Made by a program: the position numbers and the translations under genes
In this document: piece by piece, positions 58,350 to 64,000 of the stretch
How positions within the stretch are numbered: position 1 is the first letter of the stretch
Layout of the letters: every line of letters begins with the position of its first letter
Assembly: GCA_003246575.1 (NCBI GenBank)
Contig: QJZZ01000001.1
Span: 405,926-469,925 of the forward strand
Direction of reading: 5' to 3'
Length of the DNA: 64,000 nucleotides
Source: Candidatus Saccharimonadota bacterium
GTDB taxonomy: Bacteria; Patescibacteriota; Saccharimonadia; Saccharimonadales; Saccharimonadaceae
Notes under the pieces: model-generated
The model's database searches: none
Seen by the model: only the letters and a program-made list of their open reading frames with translations
What the model was told of the DNA's origin: nothing

Positions 58350-58904
58350 ATGAGAGAATTGCAACAATTATTTACTATCTCCAGCGGCTACACATTTCGT
58401 GAGGCCATTGCAGCCATGCAGTCTGGCGATGTAGCGGTTGTGCAGGCGGGCGATGTAGTTGCAGCTCGCCTGGCGACAGTTCCGCGTATTGAGTTTGCTA
58501 ATCCTCGGCATATGTTACAAGCTGGCGACATCCTGATAAGCGCTCGCGGCAGTGCTGTCGCGCGTACAGTTACCAAAGACTTACTGCCGGCGATTGCCGC
58601 GTCTTCGGTTTTCGTTCTGCGTCCGGTGTCAAGAGATTTTAACTCTCGATTTGTGGCCCGATACCTCAATTCAGCTCGTGGACAAGAAGCATTGCGGCAA
58701 ATTGCGAGCGGCGCGTATATCAAGTCACTGCGTAAATCGGATCTAGCTTTGCTCCAGGTTCCGCAGCCTCCTACGGCCGCACAGGAAACTATAGTGAAAC
58801 TTCATGACAACCTAGATCGGCAACAAACAATGCTGCAGCGTAAGTGCGATTTGCTCAAGCAACTCGATAATTCCGTCATAAATCAACTACAAGGAGAGAA
58901 CTAA
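58350..58904 (+). CDS. Half-size type I specificity subunit (HsdS-like)
   Basis: 184 residues, one target-recognition domain instead of the usual two: LQQLFTISSGYTFREAI, LQAGDILISARGSA, FNSRFVARYLNSARGQEALRQIASGAYIKSLRKSDLALLQVPQPP and the spacer helix QETIVKLHDNLDRQQTML. Half-S subunits can dimerise to recognise a palindrome. ATG 58350 is chosen by the leaderless promoter; the frame opens 14 codons earlier but inside it. TAATG overlap with hsdM. Confidence 0.85.
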   Translation: MRELQQLFTISSGYTFREAIAAMQSGDVAVVQAGDVVAARLATVPRIEFANPRHMLQAGDILISARGSAVARTVTKDLLPAIAASSVFVLRPVSRDFNSRFVARYLNSARGQEALRQIASGAYIKSLRKSDLALLQVPQPPTAAQETIVKLHDNLDRQQTMLQRKCDLLKQLDNSVINQLQGEN

Positions 58905-60409
58905 TGACTCAAATAACGCAAGACGATCTCAATAAGGTACTCTGGTCAGCGGCGGATTCATCGCGCATGTCAGTCGGAGCTGATGTCTACAAGGACTATG
59001 CGCTCACAATGCTCTTTTTTAAGTACCTCAGTGACAAGTCAAAGGCCGAGCACGAAAAACTGATCGAGCGTTTTGCCGGTGACGAGGCTCGCGTTGATGC
59101 CAAAATGAAGACCTCACGTTTTTATCTGCCGCCAGATAGTTCGTTCGACGATGTGTACAAGAGGAAAGAAAGTGACAATATCGGTGAGATTATCAATGTG
59201 GCTTTGCGAGCTATCGAGGATCATAACAAGGACAAGCTTGCCGGTGTCTTTAGCGTCGATTTCAACTCCGAATCAGTACTCGGTAAGCCGCAGCAGCGCA
59301 ACAAAATGATGCGGCACCTGCTGGATGACTTTAATAAGATTGACCTGCGCGATGTCACCGAAGACATCATTGGTAATTCGTACATGTACATGATCGAAAA
59401 ATTCGGCGCTGATGCCGGCAAAAAAGCTGGTGAGTTCTTCACGGTTCGGTCGGTCGCTGAGCTTGTAGCTCGTCTGGCGCGACCAAAGCCAGGTGATCGA
59501 ATCGCTGACCCAGCCGTTGGTTCCGGTGGGCTATTGCTCCTTGCTGGCGAACAAGTACAAAAGCAAGGTAGTGACAATTTCGCCCTCTACGGCCAAGAGG
59601 CAACGGGCAGCACCTATCAGCTCGCGCGTATGAACATGTTCCTGCATGGCATGGACACGGCTCACATTGAATGGGGCGACACGCTGAACAATCCACTGCT
59701 AGTTGAAAACGACGGGCTGATGAAGTTCGATGTGACCGTAGCAAATCCGCCGTTTTCACTTAAAAAGTGGGGCGCCGAAAGTGCCGACGCTGATCCGTAT
59801 AAACGTTTCTGGCGCGGTATCCCGCCCAAAGACAAAGGTGATTATGCGTTCATCACGCACATGATTGAAACGCTCAAACCACAAACAGGCCGCATGGCGG
59901 TGATTGTACCACACGGCGTATTGTTCCGTGGCGGCGCCGAAGGCAAAATTCGTCAGCAGCTGATCGAGGAAAATATTATCGATGCAGTCATCGGCCTCGC
60001 GCCAGGGCTTTTTCAAACAACCGGCATACCTGTTGCGGTACTTGTGATTGACCGATCTCGTGAAAAGGGTGGCGCTCGCGAAAATGACAAAGATATACTG
60101 TTCATCGAAGCGTCGAAGCAATTCAAGCCGGGCAAGGCGCAGAATACGCTTACGCAGGAAAACGCAGACAAGATATTCGATGCCTTCGTGGCGCGTCAAG
60201 ATGTCGACAAGTTTGCTCACCTCGCCACTCCGGATGAGATCAAGGAGAACGACTACAACCTCAACATCACTCGCTACGTTGACACATTCGAAGAGGAAGA
60301 GGAGATCGATATTGCCGCAACCATCAAAGCCATCGATGAGCTCAATCCGCAACTTGAAAAGCTCGAGGAGCAGATGAAGCACTATCTCAGGGAGCTGGGG
60401 ATTAAGTAG
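58904..60409 (+). CDS. hsdM: Type I restriction-modification methyltransferase
   Basis: 501 residues. N-terminal HsdM helical domain (LWSAADSSRMSVGADVYKDYALTMLFFKYLSDK), AGEFFTVRSVAELVARL, motif I IADPAVGSGGLL and motif IV VTVANPPFSLKKW (NPPF). Adds m6A using HsdS for recognition. AAGGAGAG before the ATG. The C-terminal coiled end (LEKLEEQMKHYLREL) contacts HsdS. Confidence 0.96.
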   Translation: MTQITQDDLNKVLWSAADSSRMSVGADVYKDYALTMLFFKYLSDKSKAEHEKLIERFAGDEARVDAKMKTSRFYLPPDSSFDDVYKRKESDNIGEIINVALRAIEDHNKDKLAGVFSVDFNSESVLGKPQQRNKMMRHLLDDFNKIDLRDVTEDIIGNSYMYMIEKFGADAGKKAGEFFTVRSVAELVARLARPKPGDRIADPAVGSGGLLLLAGEQVQKQGSDNFALYGQEATGSTYQLARMNMFLHGMDTAHIEWGDTLNNPLLVENDGLMKFDVTVANPPFSLKKWGAESADADPYKRFWRGIPPKDKGDYAFITHMIETLKPQTGRMAVIVPHGVLFRGGAEGKIRQQLIEENIIDAVIGLAPGLFQTTGIPVAVLVIDRSREKGGARENDKDILFIEASKQFKPGKAQNTLTQENADKIFDAFVARQDVDKFAHLATPDEIKENDYNLNITRYVDTFEEEEEIDIAATIKAIDELNPQLEKLEEQMKHYLRELGIK

Positions 60410-60410
60410 T

Positions 60411-60800
60411 ATGGCAAAGGCGTCGAAGTTTCAGGTGACTATACCGGCTGACGTGAACCACGTACCTGAGACGCATGAGGTGTCTGCTGCGCAAATCGTC
60501 GGGCGTTTTCTTCAGGCCAACGTACACTTCGTGGCGCGCAGTAACTACAAAAGCCCGGATCTAAAAATCGGCAACGAACTATGGGAAATAAAAAGCCCCA
60601 CAGGCGCTGGTAAACGAAATATCGAGCGTCAGCTCCAGCTTGCTATGAAACAGTCAAACTGCATTATATTAGATGCGCGACGATCAAAGATTCATATGTC
60701 TAAAATACGGAGCAGATTAGCGCATCAGGCGGGCATGACCAAGAGTCTCAAAAAATTACTGCTTATCACCAAGTCTGGAAATGTCGAGGTAGTCAAATGA
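60411..60800 (+). CDS. PD-(D/E)XK nuclease-like protein (CdiA-CT-like)
   Basis: 129 residues. SPDLKIGNELWEIKSPTGAGK gives D50, E59-x-K61, a PD-(D/E)XK core as in contact-dependent tRNA-nuclease toxin domains (CdiA C-terminal type); helix RNIERQLQLAMKQSNCIILDARR and strand LLLITKSGNVEV follow. No signal peptide. Starts 1 base after hsdM and overlaps a 44-residue gene by ATGA. It may be a toxin or a guard effector of the island. Confidence 0.7.
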   Translation: MAKASKFQVTIPADVNHVPETHEVSAAQIVGRFLQANVHFVARSNYKSPDLKIGNELWEIKSPTGAGKRNIERQLQLAMKQSNCIILDARRSKIHMSKIRSRLAHQAGMTKSLKKLLLITKSGNVEVVK

Positions 60801-60931
60801 AACGAATAAATAGGCTAAAAAATGAAAAGAACTCGACTTGTGTAATCCAACACTGCCGAGATCTTTATGGATTCATAGTATCAAACCATGACGATTTTGT
60901 CAATATTATTTTACGCCAGAGAAGGAGGTGA
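60797..60931 (+). CDS. 44-residue basic protein, possible nuclease partner
   Basis: ATG 60797 overlaps the nuclease stop (ATGA) and runs to TGA 60929-60931: MKRINRLKNEKNSTCVIQHC...NIILRQRRR. Basic at both ends. The tight coupling suggests an antitoxin-like or regulatory partner; size and context are the only evidence. Confidence 0.45.
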   Translation: MKRINRLKNEKNSTCVIQHCRDLYGFIVSNHDDFVNIILRQRRR

Positions 60932-60937
60932 GTTGTA

Positions 60938-61423
60938 GTGGGATTACTTACAGACATACTCAAAAGCCTAGCATCTCGTTTCGTAGATCTCTCTGTCAAT
61001 GAACGCATCAACGACTATCGTTCGCAGTTCTTTCGCTACCAAGACATGATGACACAAGTGACGATCGAGACCGACAAAGCACTCATGACGTTTTCTATTG
61101 CGGCACTTGCAGCACTAGCGGCACTGAACGACAACGTATTCAAGCCCTATGGATGGCTTTCATTTCTGACGCTCGCCAGCTTCATATTGGTGGTCGTGAC
61201 GGTCATGGTGGGATATTACGTATCAAAGGAGCTGATAAAAGATGCCCAGCGAATCGTCAGCGATAACTTCAAAAGATCGCTCACCACGCCACTCGGCCAA
61301 GGGCTCGAAAATGTCAAGTTCGCTCATCTCAGCAAATGGTTGAACCGTATCAGCCTGAGCTTGTTTGTCGTGGGGATGATTTTATTTATCGTATTAATGG
61401 GATGTTATATAAAGGGAGTGTAG
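60938..61423 (+). CDS. Membrane protein with two helix pairs
   Basis: 161 residues. Amphipathic N-terminus, then helices at about 49-66 and 72-95, a 40-residue cytoplasmic loop (SKELIKDAQRIVSDNFKRS) and a last helix at about 138-158. GTG start at 60938 after AAGGAGG. The layout recalls membrane effectors of defence systems (S-4TM-like), but no family is certain. Confidence 0.6.
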   Translation: MGLLTDILKSLASRFVDLSVNERINDYRSQFFRYQDMMTQVTIETDKALMTFSIAALAALAALNDNVFKPYGWLSFLTLASFILVVVTVMVGYYVSKELIKDAQRIVSDNFKRSLTTPLGQGLENVKFAHLSKWLNRISLSLFVVGMILFIVLMGCYIKGV

Positions 61424-61425
61424 AG

Positions 61426-61644
61426 ATGAGTAATGACAGTCAATCAGACCAGCACCATGTAATCGGGGAGATGTTCGACGCTGCCAATATAGCGCAGCCG
61501 TCACCATCGCCAACACAGAGCATTCCGGGCAGCATAACAGTTGATAATATCCAGCCACCGTCAGAGCAACGTGGCTTTACCGTCGATAACATTCAGCAGC
61601 CAGCGCCACAGCCAGATTTGCCCCAGGAGGATAATGATGAGTAA
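61426..61644 (+). CDS. Small Pro/Gln-rich disordered protein
   Basis: 72 residues from ATG 61426: low complexity, acidic end (QEDNDE), with a repeated (F/I)TVDNIQ-x-P unit at about 40 and 54. Possibly a linker or adaptor. Overlaps the next gene by 8 bases. Confidence 0.5.
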   Translation: MSNDSQSDQHHVIGEMFDAANIAQPSPSPTQSIPGSITVDNIQPPSEQRGFTVDNIQQPAPQPDLPQEDNDE

Positions 61645-63427
61645 GAGGCAAAATAATGCTATCTGGAAGATTAGTGATCGCAATGGTTATACGCCGCAGC
61701 AACTTATCGAGCATATCATTGAACAGTATAAAAAACGCATCGAAGAAGAGCCCGGTAAGTACGCAAACTTACGGCCGGTGCAACTGAACGACGCCGCTCT
61801 AGCATCGGGCCTTAGTCTTTACGTCCGCACAAGAACAATGCCGGGAATATTTGACTTTACCGAAGAGGTGCTGGCTTCGAATGTGATGAGAACTGAGTTT
61901 TCATATTTTTCAAAAGATACATGCTTGTTTATTAAAACCGATACGAACTTGTACGTTGTTACGTCAGGCTCTGGCTATCATATAATAGAAGATTTTGTAG
62001 ATTACGCGTATCCTTTTGATGTCGCCAAGAAGCTGATAGCGAACAGCTTTAAGGCAACACAAAAACGACAACTTGCAGGTTCCGCTATGAGTGTGGATGA
62101 AAAATATCGTCGTGATATTGTGATTGATAAAACAAAAAATATACAGAATATATGGAAAACGCTGATTGGAAAGATCGACATAAAACAATTGCCGAACGGC
62201 ACCTTCCTCAGTGAAATAATTGATGTAGAAAAACCACCAACAGCAGAGGTTAAATCATCGTTCTCATTAAAAAAGCGTCTTTCCCTTGATGATACCGTGC
62301 GACTCATTAAGGCAATAGAACTATTGCCGGAACCATCTGATGAGCATAAGAAAAATATGGAATTTCTTGATTGTCTACAGCCCGTTAAGCAATCAAGCCT
62401 CAAGCGAAGCCTCAATAGTCACTTAAAATCTGAGCTTCTATCGGCAATACGTGGAGATAAAGCTCTTGATTTTGATGTATGTGACCCAGTTGATATCGAA
62501 CGTTATATCGCCGGTTCAGTATTTGAAGTTGGTAAACTTGAAATTGGCGATGAGCGGCCCGATATCGAAGACGTCGTCGATGCACTGGGTGCCCAGCTGC
62601 AGGAGGTTGTTGAAGATGATGAACAGTTTGTAAATAAACTGCGCAACATTCGCTTCAAGTACAAAGTCGGTGAGGACGGTGAAACCATTTCTAGGCCAAT
62701 ATTACATATGCTGCACGGGCAAATAGTATTTGAAGGCGAGACGTACTTCTTGCTAGACAAAAGCTGGTATCTTGGACAAGGGGACTATCTCCAAAACCTT
62801 GTAGATGATTTTGTTGAGTGTGTATTCGGCGGTCAAAATCCGCTTTTCGCTGAGACTATTGGAGGTGTGCGGCTTATAAATTGGGGTAAAGATGGGAATA
62901 AATGGTGGGATGAAGACGCATATAATAAAAAACAGGCTGAGCAAGCAAACTTTTACCTTGGCGATAAAATACACATTCAGCGCGGATATGGAAAGATTGA
63001 GTTATTTGACCTGTTGTATATTGATGAAGCCAACAAGACGATTCACTTCATTCATGTTAAGGACGATTTCGATGCAAAAATTCGTGACGTGTGTTCTCAA
63101 ATAGAAACTGCACGTGATGTTATCGGTAGCTTCAATCAAAACGTCGATGACTTCAAGAAATATTATAGAAACTGGTCAACAAATCCGCTAAATAGCGGCA
63201 TAGATGAAACTACTTTTCTAAGCTGGTTTGATAGAGAAAAGTATGCACACGTGTATGACATTGCTTGCTCTACACCACATGACTTCACTAACGAAGTTTT
63301 TGTTCAAAATACGAAGATCCAGTCGTATGTTGCTAAACGTGAGATTATTATCGCCAAAGAGGAATTTCGAGGAAAAGACAAGACGTTAAGACTGATGCAT
63401 GCAAAGAAAGTGGGTATTGATGAATAG
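61637..63427 (+). CDS. TIGR04141/DUF6119-like sporadic island protein
   Basis: 596 residues. The C-terminal half has the pattern I associate with the TIGR04141 sporadically distributed family: GQIVFEGETYFLLDKSWYL, GYGKIELFDLLYIDEANKTIHFIHVKD, then QIETARDVIGSF. These proteins turn up in restriction and defence islands; the function is unknown. The start is ATG 61637, 6 bases after CAGGAGG. AT-richer than core genes. Its end overlaps the second hsdS by 8 bases. Confidence 0.6.
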   Translation: MSKRQNNAIWKISDRNGYTPQQLIEHIIEQYKKRIEEEPGKYANLRPVQLNDAALASGLSLYVRTRTMPGIFDFTEEVLASNVMRTEFSYFSKDTCLFIKTDTNLYVVTSGSGYHIIEDFVDYAYPFDVAKKLIANSFKATQKRQLAGSAMSVDEKYRRDIVIDKTKNIQNIWKTLIGKIDIKQLPNGTFLSEIIDVEKPPTAEVKSSFSLKKRLSLDDTVRLIKAIELLPEPSDEHKKNMEFLDCLQPVKQSSLKRSLNSHLKSELLSAIRGDKALDFDVCDPVDIERYIAGSVFEVGKLEIGDERPDIEDVVDALGAQLQEVVEDDEQFVNKLRNIRFKYKVGEDGETISRPILHMLHGQIVFEGETYFLLDKSWYLGQGDYLQNLVDDFVECVFGGQNPLFAETIGGVRLINWGKDGNKWWDEDAYNKKQAEQANFYLGDKIHIQRGYGKIELFDLLYIDEANKTIHFIHVKDDFDAKIRDVCSQIETARDVIGSFNQNVDDFKKYYRNWSTNPLNSGIDETTFLSWFDREKYAHVYDIACSTPHDFTNEVFVQNTKIQSYVAKREIIIAKEEFRGKDKTLRLMHAKKVGIDE

Positions 63428-64000
63428 CTGGCAGACAAAAAAACTTGGTGAGCTTTCAAAGGTACAGACGGGCCCCTTTGGTGCACAGTTGCATGAAAAA
63501 GACTACGTGAAGACTAATGGTACCCCAATTATTACCGTCGAAAATCTTTCTGGTGGAATTGTGAAGCTGCTACCGAGTACACCACTCGTTTCTGGCGAAG
63601 ACAAGGCCAGGCTACATCGCTATGTACTTAGAGAGGGCGATATTGTGTTCAGCCGTGTAGGATCCGTCGATAGGTCGGCATATGTTACGGCGAATGCTGA
63701 TGGCTGGATGTTTTCGGGACGGCTGTTGCGCGTACATCCTAGTGAAAAACTAGATGCAAAGTACTTAAATTATCACCTGAACGACGAGCGAACTAAAAAC
63801 CTCATCCGTAATCTTGCAGTCGGCGGTACCATGCCCTCACTAAATACAGAGATTTTGAACTTCGTCCCCATACATTTTCCGGAAAAGGCGGAGCAGGAGC
63901 GGATTGTTGGGGTTTTGGAGGTTTGGGATGAGTATATTAAGAAGCTGGAACAGAAGATTGCGCTGAGCGAACAGCTACAAAAAGGACTCATACAAATAAT
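63420..64000 (+). CDS. hsdS: Type I specificity subunit HsdS, partial
   Basis: 193 codons visible, running past the window end. First target-recognition domain: WQTKKLGELSKVQTGPFGAQLHEKD, GTPIITVENLSGG, LREGDIVFSRVGSVDR, LNYHLNDERTKNLIRNLAVGGTMPSLNTEIL and the spacer EQERIVGVLEVWDEYIKKLEQKI. The gene overlaps the TIGR04141-like gene by 8 bases, so the island is one long transcript. With 58350-58904 it makes two specificity genes for one hsdM in the window. Confidence 0.92.
   Translation, partial: MNSWQTKKLGELSKVQTGPFGAQLHEKDYVKTNGTPIITVENLSGGIVKLLPSTPLVSGEDKARLHRYVLREGDIVFSRVGSVDRSAYVTANADGWMFSGRLLRVHPSEKLDAKYLNYHLNDERTKNLIRNLAVGGTMPSLNTEILNFVPIHFPEKAEQERIVGVLEVWDEYIKKLEQKIALSEQLQKGLIQI

Noticed and set aside
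1..64000. Alternative genetic code (UGA = Gly, as in Gracilibacteria)
   Set aside because: Many well-bounded genes end in TGA at overlaps (ATGA), and reading through would fuse unrelated genes.

Overview
The window looks like chromosomal DNA of a Candidatus Saccharibacteria (TM7, CPR/Patescibacteria) bacterium. This is inferred from the gene set: two FemX-like wall ligases with MurF-like proteins, a slipin, RmuC, a short MetK, small compact genes and the rpmF-nusB-rnc-rpsP-khpA-trmD run. GC is moderate. TGA is a stop throughout, so the recoded UGA=Gly lineages (Gracilibacteria, Absconditabacteria) are unlikely. No 16S rRNA is present, so the assignment is not proven.

Layout. 1-4486 is a minus-strand cell-wall operon with overlapping stops and starts: MurF-like ligase, alpha/beta hydrolase, DegT aminotransferase and two FemX proteins. 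4565-18910 is mixed housekeeping: slipin, HIT protein, a PEP-synthase-like enzyme split over two genes, an FBP zinc-finger protein, cupin, an HxlR/FMN-reductase pair with palindromic operators, a GT2 synthase, UbiE, Idi and a RayT-type HUH protein, with tRNA-Gly(CCC) and tRNA-Phe. 18960-20660 holds two GC-rich monocistronic genes of unknown function and a duplicated 70-bp hairpin repeat.

20680-31182 is a 10.5-kb integrative element inserted at the 3' end of tRNA-Gly(GCC), bounded by a 17-bp direct repeat and carrying a large serine recombinase. Its cargo is an ATPase with a HEPN-like C-terminus, a zinc-finger protein and a four-gene coupled operon: dual-GHKL histidine kinase, receiver protein, HNH nuclease, N6-adenine methyltransferase. 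It also carries two strong non-coding RNA candidates. The operon is the best candidate for an undescribed, probably defensive, system.

31340-58290 is core genome: a degenerate Mur ligase, leuS, rpmF, nusB, rnc, rpsP, khpA, trmD, tRNA-Gln, an ABC-F protein, rmuC, aquaporin, pheST, a YitT protein, metK under an S-box (SAM-I) riboswitch, and radC. 58350-64000 is a type I restriction-modification island: a half-size HsdS, HsdM, a PD-(D/E)XK nuclease with a tiny overlapping partner, a membrane protein, a TIGR04141-like protein and a second HsdS cut by the window end; hsdR is not in the window.

Transcription style. About twenty genes have a -10 hexamer (often extended, TGn-TATACT) placed so that the predicted start site falls on or next to the start codon, with no Shine-Dalgarno sequence. 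This implies widespread leaderless mRNAs. Other genes, notably the GC-rich transferred ones, have full TTGACA-like promoters, a 5' leader and a GGAGG ribosome site.
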